A stretch of 64,000 bases of DNA. Source: Bailinhaonella thermotolerans. GTDB lineage: Bacteria > Actinomycetota > Actinomycetes > Streptosporangiales > Streptosporangiaceae. The notes under the pieces are model-generated. The model did no database searches, had not been told where the DNA came from, and was given only the letters and a program-made list of their open reading frames with translations. The DNA is taken from positions 164,300-228,299 of the forward strand of contig NZ_QZEY01000014.1 of assembly GCF_003594875.1 (NCBI RefSeq). Reading direction: 5' to 3'. Positions 9,120-16,996 of this stretch are shown in pieces. The position numbers were made by a program, and so were the translations under genes. Within the stretch, counting starts at the first letter, position 1, and every line of letters starts with the position of its first letter.

Positions 9120-10286
9120 ATGGAGGACAACGTCGAAATCAGGCCGTTCCGCATCGAGATCCCGCAGGCGGACGTGGACGAGCTGCGGGAACGCGTCGCG
9201 CGCACGCGATGGCCGTACGAACCGCCCGAACAGGGCTGGGGGAGGGGCATCCCCTCGGCCTACCTGCGCGGTCTCGCCGACCGCTGGCTCACCGTCTTCG
9301 ACTGGCGAGCGCAGGAGGCGCGGCTGAACGAGATGCCGCAGTTCGTCACCGGCATCGACGGGCAGCGCGTCCACTTCGCGCACGTGCGCTCGCCGGAGCC
9401 CGGCGCGCTGCCGCTGCTGATCACCCACGGGTACCCGGGGTCGTTCGCCGAGTTCCGCGACATCGCGGGGCCGCTGTCCGACCCGCGCTCGCACGGGGGC
9501 GACCCGGCCGACGCGTTCCACGTGGTCGCGCCGTCGATCCCCGGCTTCGCGTTCTCCACGCCCGTGCGCGAGGCGGGCTGGGACGTGGCGCGCACCTCGC
9601 GGGCGTTCGCCGAGCTGATGCGCCGCCTCGGATACGACCGGTACGGCGCGCAGGGCGGCGACGTCGGCTCGGCGGTGTCCGGGACCCTCGGCGCGATCGA
9701 CGCCGGGCACGTCGTGGGCATCCACCTCAACAGCGACCTGCTCGGCGCGGCGTGGCTGGCGGGGGACCCGGTGCCGGTGGACATGGGCACGCTGACCGAG
9801 GAGGAGCGCGGGCGACTCGACGCGCTCAAGGCGGTGACCGCCGAGGGCAAGGGGTACCTGCAGATCCAGACCACCCGGCCGCAGGCGGTCGCGTTCGCCC
9901 TGACCGACTCTCCCGTCGGCCAGCTCGCCTGGATCGCCGAGAAGTTCAAGGAGTGGACGGACCCCGCCGCGGAGCTGCCCGAGGACGCGGTGGACGTCGA
10001 CCTGCTCCTGGCGATCGTCAGCCTCTACTGGTTCACCCGCTCCGGCGCGTCGGCCGCCCACTTCCTCTACGAGACCGCGCACACCCGCGACTGGGGCTCC
10101 CCGGCGGTCGTGCCGCAGGGCTGGGCCATGTTCGGGGGCCGCGACGAGATCATCCGCAAGCTGTACGACCCCAAGCACGAGCTCGCCCACTGGACCGAGT
10201 ACGACCGCGGCGGCCACTTCGCCGCCATGGAGGCCCCCGACCTGCTGGTCGAGGACGTGCGGACCTTCTTCCGCCCCCTCCGCTGA
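9120..10286 (+). CDS. epoxide hydrolase, EHN-domain alpha/beta hydrolase
   Basis: 388 aa from ATG 9120. The N-terminal EHN lid region is PFRIEIPQADVDELRERVAR with the hallmark TRWP. It is followed by the oxyanion motif HGYPGS, the nucleophile elbow GGDVGS (Asp nucleophile) and the late catalytic His in GGHFAAMEAPDLL. This set defines microsomal-type epoxide hydrolases, which hydrolyse epoxides to diols. The upstream in-frame start at 9063 is rejected because its extra residues are Gly/Arg-rich and unrelated. No operon partner. Confidence 0.88.
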   Translation: MEDNVEIRPFRIEIPQADVDELRERVARTRWPYEPPEQGWGRGIPSAYLRGLADRWLTVFDWRAQEARLNEMPQFVTGIDGQRVHFAHVRSPEPGALPLLITHGYPGSFAEFRDIAGPLSDPRSHGGDPADAFHVVAPSIPGFAFSTPVREAGWDVARTSRAFAELMRRLGYDRYGAQGGDVGSAVSGTLGAIDAGHVVGIHLNSDLLGAAWLAGDPVPVDMGTLTEEERGRLDALKAVTAEGKGYLQIQTTRPQAVAFALTDSPVGQLAWIAEKFKEWTDPAAELPEDAVDVDLLLAIVSLYWFTRSGASAAHFLYETAHTRDWGSPAVVPQGWAMFGGRDEIIRKLYDPKHELAHWTEYDRGGHFAAMEAPDLLVEDVRTFFRPLR

Positions 10287-10341
10287 GACCGCCGCCGTTC
10301 CGCGCGCGACCGGAGCCCGCCGGCAGGGGCGGCCCGGCCGG

Positions 10342-10460
10342 GCGGCGTCTGACGGGCGGGGCCTGATGGAGCGGCGCCTGATGGGCGGCGCCTGGTGGAG
10401 CGGCGCCTGGTGGAGCGGCGCCTGACGGGCGGGGCCTGACGGGCGGGGCCTGACGGGGCG
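10342..10460 (+). repeat. degenerate 14-15 bp tandem repeat
   Basis: About eight head-to-tail copies of GGCGCCTGRTGGAGC / GGGGCCTGACGGGC occupy the otherwise gene-free stretch 10287-10628. No start codon with coding bias runs through it. It may form GC-rich secondary structure at the end of the epoxide hydrolase transcript. Confidence 0.75.
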
Positions 10461-10527
10461 GATGCGGGGGGCGGGGGCGGCGTTCCCGGCGGGGAGGGGA
10501 ACGTGAGCGGGACTCGCCGTGCCGTGG

Positions 10528-10563
10528 TGACAACGACCTCACCGAACCTCCCTCGCGTTGTCA
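10528..10563. promoter_or_regulatory. 8-bp inverted repeat upstream of esterase-like gene
   Basis: TGACAACG (10528-10535) and CGTTGTCA (10556-10563) are perfect inverted arms with a 20-base spacer, about 65 bases before the GTG at 10629. A candidate operator; the binding protein is unknown. Confidence 0.4.
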
Positions 10564-10628
10564 TCGTCATCCCGGGGGAGAGAGCATGGACAGGCGATCG
10601 GCGGCGCCTACGCCCGGGAGGTGTGCCG

Positions 10629-11282
10629 GTGAGACGCGATGTGGTCGAACTGTGGTCGCCCTCCATCGGGGCGGCGGGGGCGCTCGTCGCGTACGGTCAC
10701 TGGGGCCGCCCGGTGCTCGCCTTCCCCGCCGGGCAGGGGCGGGCGTGGGACTTCGAGGACAACGGGCTCGTCGGCGCCGTCTCGTGGCTGATCGACGCGG
10801 GCCGCCTCAAGCTGTACTGCGTGGACGGCCCGGAGGCCGCGTCCTGGCCGAAGACGCCCGAGGACGAGCCGTACGCCGGCTGGCTCCTCGACCAGGTCGT
10901 CCCCTGGATCCACAACGACTGCGCCGGCCCCCTGGAGATCGTCGCCCTCGGCTGCGCCGCCGGGGCCCCGCTCGCCGCCGCCCGCGCCCTGGCCAGGCCG
11001 GACCTGTTCCCGCAGGCCATCTGCCTGTCCGGCGTCTACGACCCGGTGCCCGACCTGGGCTCCCGCAACGGCCCCAGCCTCGACTGGCTGCGCCGCCGCG
11101 TCCACCTCCTCCTGCTCTGCGCCCCCCAGGAGCCCGCCTCCTCCCGGAGCACCGTCCACTTCGCCGAGCTCCTCGCCCGCGCCGCCATCCCCCACACCCT
11201 GGAGATCTGGCCCCACGACACCCGCCCCGCCTGGCCCACCTGGCGCGCCCAGCTCGCCCACCACCTCCCCCGCTTCTGCTGA
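10629..11282 (+). CDS. esterase-fold protein lacking catalytic Ser and His
   Basis: 217 aa from GTG 10629, which has GGGAGG 7 bases upstream. The sequence matches the small actinomycete esterase family (PF00756-like): GHWGRPVLAFPAGQGRAWDF, QVVPWIHNDC, CLSGVYDP, and the C-terminal WRAQLAHHLPRFC. The nucleophile elbow, normally G-C-S-x-G, reads GCAAGA (Ala at residue 110). The usual catalytic HDWP near the C-terminus reads PAWP. With both triad residues gone it is probably a non-catalytic pseudo-hydrolase. It is also shorter than the family members I recall, in the loop after ASWP. The reading frame is intact. Confidence 0.75.
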   Translation: MRRDVVELWSPSIGAAGALVAYGHWGRPVLAFPAGQGRAWDFEDNGLVGAVSWLIDAGRLKLYCVDGPEAASWPKTPEDEPYAGWLLDQVVPWIHNDCAGPLEIVALGCAAGAPLAAARALARPDLFPQAICLSGVYDPVPDLGSRNGPSLDWLRRRVHLLLLCAPQEPASSRSTVHFAELLARAAIPHTLEIWPHDTRPAWPTWRAQLAHHLPRFC

Positions 11283-11336
11283 CCCCTGCCGGGAAACGGC
11301 CGCGCGCCGCCGTACGGCCTGGGCTGTCAGTCCGGG

Positions 11337-11370
11337 TTGACACGCGGGGTGGGTGTCAGCTTAGGCTGAC
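11337..11370 (+). promoter_or_regulatory. promoter with overlapping dyads, HTH/Clp-N operon
   Basis: TTGACA (11337-11342) and TAGGCT (11362-11367), 19 bases apart, lie so that transcription would begin at or near the ATG at 11374: a leaderless mRNA. The perfect dyad GTCAGC-TTAG-GCTGAC (11355-11370) overlaps the -10, and TGTCA/TGACA (about 11325-11342) brackets the -35. This suggests autoregulation by the HTH product. Confidence 0.55.
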
Positions 11371-11373
11371 GAC

Positions 11374-11625
11374 ATGGAGGCAGGGGAGGGGCGGTCGGTG
11401 GTGGACCTGGCCGCGGAGGCGGGGGGCGAGGATCCCGCCACGGGGCTGGCCGCGGTGGCCGCGCTGCGGCGGCTGCTGGAGGAACTGGAGGCCGTGCACG
11501 TCGAGGCGGCGCGGCGGCGCGGATGGTCGTGGGAGGCCATCGCGGCCGCGCTGGGAGTGAAACGGCAGTCCGCGCACAAGAAGCACGCCCGCCGGATCGC
11601 GGCGGGGGATCGGAGGGGAACGTGA
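11374..11625 (+). CDS. small helix-turn-helix protein
   Basis: 83 aa. After a helical N-terminus (LLEELEAVHVEAARRRG) comes a clear HTH: WSWEAIAAALGVKRQSAHKKH, with a basic C-terminus. Small DNA-binding regulators of this type are commonly paired with Clp N-domain proteins in actinomycetes (from memory). The stop overlaps the GTG of the next gene by 4 bases (GTGA), indicating translational coupling. The promoter appears leaderless. Confidence 0.8.
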   Translation: MEAGEGRSVVDLAAEAGGEDPATGLAAVAALRRLLEELEAVHVEAARRRGWSWEAIAAALGVKRQSAHKKHARRIAAGDRRGT

Positions 11626-12167
11626 GCATGTTCGCGAGGTTCACCGACGCGGCGCGGGAGACCGTGGCGCACGCCGCCCGTCTCGCCGCCGGGGCCCGCC
11701 CGCCGGCGCCCCGCCTCACCACGGGGCACCTGCTGCTGGCGCTCGCCGAGACCCGCGACGAGACGGTCCCGGCGAGCCTGGCCCTCGACCCCGCGGCCCT
11801 CCGCCGCCGCCTCGGCGCCGGCCCGGGGGACCGCGACCTGCTCGCGACCCTGGGCATCGACCTGGACGAGGTGCGCCGCCGCGCGGGGGCCTCCGCCTCC
11901 CTCTGGCGGATGACCCGCTCCCCGTTCCGCCCCCTGCGCGTCGAGGTCGCGGGCCCCGGCGTCCTCGTCCCGCTGGCGGGCGGCGCCCGCAAGGTCATCG
12001 AGGTCGCCCAGCACCACGCCCGCCGCCGCGGTGCCCTCGTGGAGCAGTCAGACCTCCTCCGCGGCCTCCTGGCCGACGCCCGCGACGAGTCCCTGACCCA
12101 CCTGCGAGCCGAAGGCGTCAACCCCGCCCGGCTCTGGCGCCACCTCAACGACCCCCACGCCGCCTAG
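11622..12167 (+). CDS. Clp N-terminal-domain protein without ATPase
   Basis: 181 aa from GTG 11622 (GGAGG about 6 bases upstream). Two Clp-N repeats are visible: FARFTDAARETVAHAARLA with LTTGHLLLALAE, then ARKVIEVAQHHARRRG with VEQSDLLRGLL. There is no AAA+ module, so it is a stand-alone substrate or adaptor domain rather than ClpC. It is coupled to the HTH gene; the pair may sense proteotoxic stress (inference). Confidence 0.82.
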   Translation: MSMFARFTDAARETVAHAARLAAGARPPAPRLTTGHLLLALAETRDETVPASLALDPAALRRRLGAGPGDRDLLATLGIDLDEVRRRAGASASLWRMTRSPFRPLRVEVAGPGVLVPLAGGARKVIEVAQHHARRRGALVEQSDLLRGLLADARDESLTHLRAEGVNPARLWRHLNDPHAA

Positions 12168-12280
12168 CGCCCGGCCGACGCCCTGCCCGAAGCCGCCCGC
12201 CCCTCCGCTCCCCGCGGGTCGCCGGGATTCCGCCGCCCGTTCCCGGGTGAGTACGGCGGCCGCCGGGGTAGGCGGGGGGC

Positions 12281-12796
12281 GTGGACACTTGGGAGACGAT
12301 CGTCTCGCGGCGGGACGTGCGGGAGTTCTCGGGGCGCGAGATCGGCGACGAGGACCTGGACCGGATCCTGGAGGCGGGGCGCCGGGCGCCCTCCTCGATG
12401 AACTGGCAGCCCTGGGACTTCGTGGTCGTGACCGGGCGCGAGGAACTCACACGGCTGAGCGCCACCGGGGCGTACATGAAGCACGTGCCGGGGGCGGCGG
12501 CCGCGATCGTGCTGGTGGCGCCGGTCGCGCGGGACGACATGCACCGGGACTGGGCGCAGTTCGACCTCGGGCAGGCGGCGATGAGCATGGAACTGGCCGC
12601 CGCCGCGCTGGGGATCGGCTCCGGGCACGCCTCGATCACCGATCAGGGCGGGGCGCGCGAGCTGCTCGGGCTGCCCGCCGACCGGTTCGCGCCGTACCTG
12701 CTCGTGCTGGGGTACCCGAAGGACCGGCCGCTCGCGCCGATCCGGCGGCCGGACCGGCGCCCCTTCGCGGAGGTCGTGCACCGCGGCCGCTGGTGA
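12281..12796 (+). CDS. nitroreductase family protein
   Basis: 171 aa, GTG start with a G-rich RBS. FMN-binding nitroreductase signatures: VSRRDVREFSGREI, EAGRRAPSSMNWQPWDF, and the later GLPADRFAPYLLVLGYP. This short form of the family usually reduces nitro, quinone or enone compounds with NAD(P)H as a homodimer. The substrate is not evident. Only 25 bases separate it from the next gene, but that gene may have its own promoter. Confidence 0.82.
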   Translation: MDTWETIVSRRDVREFSGREIGDEDLDRILEAGRRAPSSMNWQPWDFVVVTGREELTRLSATGAYMKHVPGAAAAIVLVAPVARDDMHRDWAQFDLGQAAMSMELAAAALGIGSGHASITDQGGARELLGLPADRFAPYLLVLGYPKDRPLAPIRRPDRRPFAEVVHRGRW

Positions 12797-12821
12797 TCGT
12801 CCTCCTTGCTACCGTCTTCGC

Positions 12822-13574
12822 GTGCCGAACGCGAGTGAAGACGGGAATGGGGGGCTCATGGGCGATCCGCTGGCCACGCTCGGCCGGAACCTGGAGTGGT
12901 GCGAGCGCGGGACGGCCTTCTTCGAGGGGTGCCTGAGAGCGCTCCCCGACGCCGCCCTCGACGCGCCGTCCCTGCTCCCCGGCTGGTCGCGCCGTCACGT
13001 CGCCGCGCACGTCGCCTTCAACGCGCGGGCCCTCGGCCGGCTGCTGCACTGGGCGCGCACCGGCGAGGAGACCCCGATGTACCCGCCGGGCGACGCCCGC
13101 GACCGTGAGATCGAGGAGGGGGCCCGCCTCGGCGCCCCCGCCCTGCGCCGCCTGGTCGCGGAGACCGCCGGGGACCTGGCGGCCGCCGTACGCGACCTGC
13201 CGGAGGCGGCCTGGGCGAACGGGGTCAGGACGCGCACCGGGATCCCGGTCCCGGCCGCCGCCGTGCCCTGGATGCGCACCCGCGAGGTCTGGATCCACGC
13301 GGTGGACCTGGGCGGCGGGGCGACCTTCGCCGACCTCCCGCCGGACCTGCTGGACGCCCTGATCGACGACGTGATCTCCGGCTGGGGGAACCCGCCCGCG
13401 CTGGTCGTCGCCCCGTCCGACCGGCCGTGGGACCGCCGCACCGGGCCCGCGGGCGCCGCCCCCGTCACCGTCACCGGCACCGCCGCCGCCCTGGCCGCCG
13501 CGCTCACCGGACGCGACATCTCGGGCGTCGCGAGCCCGGACGGGCCCGTGCCCACCCTTCCCGGCTGGCTGTAA
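12822..13574 (+). CDS. maleylpyruvate isomerase / mycothiol-dependent DinB-fold protein
   Basis: 250 aa from GTG 12822, or 238 aa from ATG 12858. MDMPI family: the metal-ligand pattern GWSRRHVAAH (His59/His63) and REVWIH (Glu155, His159, spaced as Glu-x3-His in the known enzyme). Family enzymes isomerise maleylpyruvate with mycothiol or carry out related thiol-dependent steps. TACCGT lies exactly 6 bases before GTG 12822, which fits a leaderless start. No gentisate genes are nearby, so the physiological substrate is open. Confidence 0.8.
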   Translation: MPNASEDGNGGLMGDPLATLGRNLEWCERGTAFFEGCLRALPDAALDAPSLLPGWSRRHVAAHVAFNARALGRLLHWARTGEETPMYPPGDARDREIEEGARLGAPALRRLVAETAGDLAAAVRDLPEAAWANGVRTRTGIPVPAAAVPWMRTREVWIHAVDLGGGATFADLPPDLLDALIDDVISGWGNPPALVVAPSDRPWDRRTGPAGAAPVTVTGTAAALAAALTGRDISGVASPDGPVPTLPGWL

Positions 13575-13649
13575 TCCTGAAGCCGGGGCGAACCCGGAGG
13601 CGCGCGGGGGAATCTAAGAGGGCACGACCCAACCGCCACGGGGGAGACC

Positions 13650-14855
13650 ATGAAGATCAGCCGCCTCAGGGCCGCAGCGGCGATCGCGGTGCTGCCGCTC
13701 GCCGCGTACGGCTCCGCGGCGCCCGGCCCGACCGCCCCGGAGAGGCCGGCCGCCGCGCGAGCCGTACCACCCCAGTCCGTCCCGGCCAGGGCGGCGCCCG
13801 CGGGCCAGGGGGCGGGGACGGCGATGCCGCCCGCCCTTCCGGCCACCGGGGCCGGGCCCGCCGCCTTCGGCTACCTGTGCGCGAACCCGCGGGACGAGGA
13901 CGGCATGCCCACGGGGACGTGCGCCCGCTGGCGGCTGGCGGCCAAGAACGGGCGGATCTTCCACGTGCCCGACGCGCTGGCCTGGGAGGAGGACGGTGAG
14001 GGCGCGGGCTCTCCCGGCGCGCTCGCGATCAGCCCCGACGGCGCGCGGATCGCCTACCAGCGGGCCGGCGACGACCGGCTCGTGGTCCGGGACCTGACCA
14101 CGGGCCGGATCCTGCCCATCGCCTACCCCCTGCCCCGGGACGCGATCGGCACCCCCGTCGAGCTGGCGTTCGTGCGCGACGGCCGCCACCTGGCGATCAC
14201 CCCGGACACGGCCGGGGTGCCCGGCCGCGCCTGGCTGGCCGACGTCGAGAGCGGGGCCGTACGGCGCATGCCCGCCGACGGGAGGCTCCTCGACCTCGAC
14301 CCCGCCACGGGCCGCGTCACCCTGCTGAGCGGCGAGCCCGGCTTCGGCGGCGGCGGGAGGTTCGTCACCGCCGACGGCGGCCGGAAGACCACCGCGCCGA
14401 TTCCCGCGAAGGCCGGCGACCACCTGATCTGGGGAGAGTTCGCCGCGCGCGACGGCCGCGCCGCCAACCTCGTCCCCAAGGAGCCCCCGGCCTGCGGGCC
14501 CGACATGACCCCGGTCTGGCTCACCACGTTCGACACCCGCACCGGGGCCATGACCAAGGTCCGGCCCGGCCTTCCCGCGGACGTCAACCACGCCGTCCCC
14601 CTCGACTGGCTCGACCGGGACGAGATCGTCGTCGCCGCCGCCCGCGAGCGGCCGGGCGAGACCCCGGACTCGCCGCTGGGCGCGTACGTCTACGCCCTGG
14701 ACGTCACCACCGGCCAGGCCACCCTGATGGCCAAGCTCACCACCCCGGAGACCGTCTACCTCGACGAACTCTCCGTCGGCGGCTACGCGGCCACCCGCGC
14801 CACCGTGGCGGCGGACGCGATCGCCGCGCCCAAGCCACGCGGCTGCGAGGACTGA
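13650..14855 (+). CDS. secreted beta-propeller protein (TolB/WD40-like)
   Basis: 401 aa. The signal-like N-terminus has KISRLR, a hydrophobic stretch, then LPLAAYGSAA. At the point where a lipobox Cys is expected (LAA-C) the codon is TAC (Tyr), so lipidation is unlikely. After a Pro/Ala linker come propeller-like blades: ALAISPDGARIAYQ, LVVRDLTTGRI, AFVRDGRHLAITPD, VYALDVTTGQATL. Four cysteines lie in the mature part. Function unknown; probably exported. RBS GGGAG is 8 bases before the ATG. Confidence 0.72.
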   Translation: MKISRLRAAAAIAVLPLAAYGSAAPGPTAPERPAAARAVPPQSVPARAAPAGQGAGTAMPPALPATGAGPAAFGYLCANPRDEDGMPTGTCARWRLAAKNGRIFHVPDALAWEEDGEGAGSPGALAISPDGARIAYQRAGDDRLVVRDLTTGRILPIAYPLPRDAIGTPVELAFVRDGRHLAITPDTAGVPGRAWLADVESGAVRRMPADGRLLDLDPATGRVTLLSGEPGFGGGGRFVTADGGRKTTAPIPAKAGDHLIWGEFAARDGRAANLVPKEPPACGPDMTPVWLTTFDTRTGAMTKVRPGLPADVNHAVPLDWLDRDEIVVAAARERPGETPDSPLGAYVYALDVTTGQATLMAKLTTPETVYLDELSVGGYAATRATVAADAIAAPKPRGCED

Positions 14856-15048
14856 CCCCGCCCCGTCCCCCCGCACGGCCCGCCCCCGCCGCCCGCACGG
14901 GGAACGGCCCCGGCGCCGGCCGCACGGGCTCTCGGGTCCCGGCGCCGGCGGTGCGGGCTCGCGCGGGCCGCCGGCGCCGGCCGTACGGCACGGCGGTCCG
15001 GTGGGGTCCCGGCCCCGCCCGCCCGAGCACGGGCGAGGGCGGGGCCCC

Positions 15049-15132
15049 ACCGGGCCTCCCACCGTGCTTCCCACCGGGCCTCCCACCGTGCTTCCCACCG
15101 GGCCTCCCGCCGTGCTTCCCGCCGTGCTTCCC
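15049..15132 (+). repeat. 12-bp tandem repeat, 7 half-units
   Basis: ACCGGGCCTCCC and ACCGTGCTTCCC alternate head to tail for about seven units inside the gene-free stretch 14856-15178. The rest of that stretch is GC-rich with CCGGCG-type inverted motifs and no convincing ORF. It lies between convergent genes and may contribute to termination. Confidence 0.75.
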
Positions 15133-15178
15133 GCAGGACGGTACGGCGAGCGCCGCCGGGCGGCCCGGCCGTGGCGGG

Positions 15179-15769
15179 TCAGGACAGCGCGGACGCGGAG
15201 GGGACGACGACGCCGTAGAGGTCGGCGATCGTGGCGAGGGCGCTGTCGTGGAGCTGCCGCGCGGACACCTCGGCGACCGCGCTCGCCAGCGGCCGCGTCG
15301 CGCACGCGTCGGCGACGACGGTGGGCTGGTTGCCGCGCAGGAACGCGCCCTCGGTCGTGAAGGTCACGCACATGTGGGTCATGAACCCGGCGATGATCAC
15401 GTTCTTGTGCCCGGCGGCGTCCACGTGCTCGCCGAGGTCGGTGTCGATGAACCCGTTCGGCTTGGTCTTGACGACGACGGCCTCGCCCTCGACGGGGGCC
15501 ACGCTCGGGTGGATCTGCCCGATCTCGGCCCTGATGTCGTACGGCGTGCCCTCGCCGCCGTCGTTGATGACGTGGATGACCGTCGCGCCGGCGGCGCGGG
15601 CCTTCGCGAGCAGCTCGGCCGCCGCGCCGAGGGCCTCCTCCCAGCCGGTCAGCTCCATCACGCCGCGGGTGTAGGTGTTCTGGTAGTCGACCAGGATCAG
15701 CGTGGAGTCGGCCAGGGAGGCCGGAGTCTGATCGAAACCGTTGAGTTCACGCAGAGTGGTCGCAGCCAT
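15179..15769 (-). CDS. isochorismatase-family cysteine hydrolase
   Basis: 196 aa from ATG 15769 (AAGGA 8 bases upstream). Catalytic-triad motifs of the cysteine hydrolase superfamily: LILVDYQN (Asp), VVVKTKPNGF (Lys) and IIAGFMTHMCVTFT (nucleophile Cys). The family covers isochorismatases, nicotinamidases and N-carbamoylsarcosine amidases; the exact substrate is not determined. It is divergent from a GlxA-type regulator, a frequent pairing in which the regulator controls the hydrolase. Confidence 0.87.
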   Translation of the reverse strand: MAATTLRELNGFDQTPASLADSTLILVDYQNTYTRGVMELTGWEEALGAAAELLAKARAAGATVIHVINDGGEGTPYDIRAEIGQIHPSVAPVEGEAVVVKTKPNGFIDTDLGEHVDAAGHKNVIIAGFMTHMCVTFTTEGAFLRGNQPTVVADACATRPLASAVAEVSARQLHDSALATIADLYGVVVPSASALS

Positions 15770-15842
15770 GGGTCTTTCCTTCGTGTCGCACGATCCGGCC
15801 ACCGTTCCGGTGACCCTCTGCCACGCTAGGCGCACGCCCTAT

Positions 15843-15879
15843 ATGTCGGCAATGTCGCGTAACATGCAGATTCCGACAT
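15843..15879. promoter_or_regulatory. nested dyads between isochorismatase and GlxA-type regulator
   Basis: ATGTCGG (15843-15849) and CCGACAT (15873-15879) form a perfect inverted pair. Inside them ATGT...ACAT (15852-15865) forms a second. ATGTCG is also directly repeated 9 bases apart. A likely regulator site in the 165-base divergent region. Confidence 0.5.
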
Positions 15880-15934
15880 GCGGTGTCCGGGTCCGCTGTC
15901 CCGTCCGCCGCCGGCCTATCGAACGGAGCCCCCG

Positions 15935-16921
15935 TTGGGAGTGATCGAACGCCGCGTCGTCGTCGTCCTCTTCGACCGCGTGGACCTGCTGGACGTCACC
16001 GGGCCGCCCGAGGTGTTCTCGCTGCTCCAGCGGGAGATGGACGAGCCGACGGGCTACCAGGTCGTCCTGGCGGCCGAGACCATGGACCCGGTCACCACCT
16101 CCGCCGGGGTGCGCGTCCTGCCCGACGCGACCTTCGAAGAGGTCGCCGCGCGGAGCATCGACACGCTCGTGGTGCCCGGCGCGGTCGAGACCGACGCGCA
16201 CGGCCGGGTGCGCGCGGTCTGCGACCCGGCGGTGGTCGGCTGGGTGCGGACGCTGGCGGGGAAGACGCGGCGGGTCGCCTCGGTGTGCGTGGGGGCGCAC
16301 ATCCTCGCGGACGCCGGGCTGCTGGAGGGACGGCGGGCCACCACCCACTGGTCCACCGCGCAGCAGCTCGCCGCCGACCACCCCTCGATCGAGGTCGACG
16401 CCGACCCGATCTTCATCCGGGACGGCGACGTGTGGACCGGCGCCGGGCTCACCGCCTGCCTGGACCTGTCGCTCGCCCTCGTCGCCGACGACTTCGGCGA
16501 GGCCCTGGCGCTGCGCGTCGCCCGGCAGCTCGTCATGTTCCTGAAGCGGCCGAGCGGTCAGAGCCAGTTCAGCGTCTCCCTGGAGCCCATCTCGACCACG
16601 CGGCGCATCGACGACCTCCGCCACCACATCGCGCGCAACCTCGCGGCCCCCCTCACCGTCCCCGCCCTGGCCGAATACGCCCACGTGAGCGAACGCCAGC
16701 TCACCCGCGTCTTCAAGAGCGAGCTCGGCATGACCCCCGCCGCCTACATCGAGTCCGCCCGCGTGGAGGCGGCCCGCAACCGCCTGGAGACCACCGACGA
16801 CACCCTCGACCGCATCGCCTCCACCTGCGGCTTCAACACCACGGACACGCTGACCCGGGCCTTCCGCCGCCAGCTCAACACGACCCCGATGGAATACCGC
16901 AGGCGCTTCCGCCTGACCTGA
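15935..16921 (+). CDS. GlxA-type transcriptional regulator (DJ-1/PfpI + AraC HTH)
   Basis: 328 aa if started at TTG 15935 (GGAG 6 bases upstream); GTG 15941 is the alternative. The N-terminal DJ-1/PfpI domain starts VVVVLFDRVDLLDVTGPPEVF and includes the Cys elbow RRVASVCVGAHILADAGLL and THWSTAQ. The C-terminal AraC domain has two HTH units (LTVPALAEYAHVSERQLTRVF; LDRIASTCGFNTTDTLTRAF). Probably regulates the divergent isochorismatase. Confidence 0.87.
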   Translation: MGVIERRVVVVLFDRVDLLDVTGPPEVFSLLQREMDEPTGYQVVLAAETMDPVTTSAGVRVLPDATFEEVAARSIDTLVVPGAVETDAHGRVRAVCDPAVVGWVRTLAGKTRRVASVCVGAHILADAGLLEGRRATTHWSTAQQLAADHPSIEVDADPIFIRDGDVWTGAGLTACLDLSLALVADDFGEALALRVARQLVMFLKRPSGQSQFSVSLEPISTTRRIDDLRHHIARNLAAPLTVPALAEYAHVSERQLTRVFKSELGMTPAAYIESARVEAARNRLETTDDTLDRIASTCGFNTTDTLTRAFRRQLNTTPMEYRRRFRLT

Positions 16922-16996
16922 CCCGGCGGGACCCGCCCCGCTCCCGGGCTCCCGCCGGACCAGGCCGGGCGGGGCCCGGGACCGGGCGCGGGATCG

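Noticed and set aside
15049..15132. Possible CRISPR repeats
   Set aside because: 12-bp units follow directly on one another with no spacers and no cas genes nearby.
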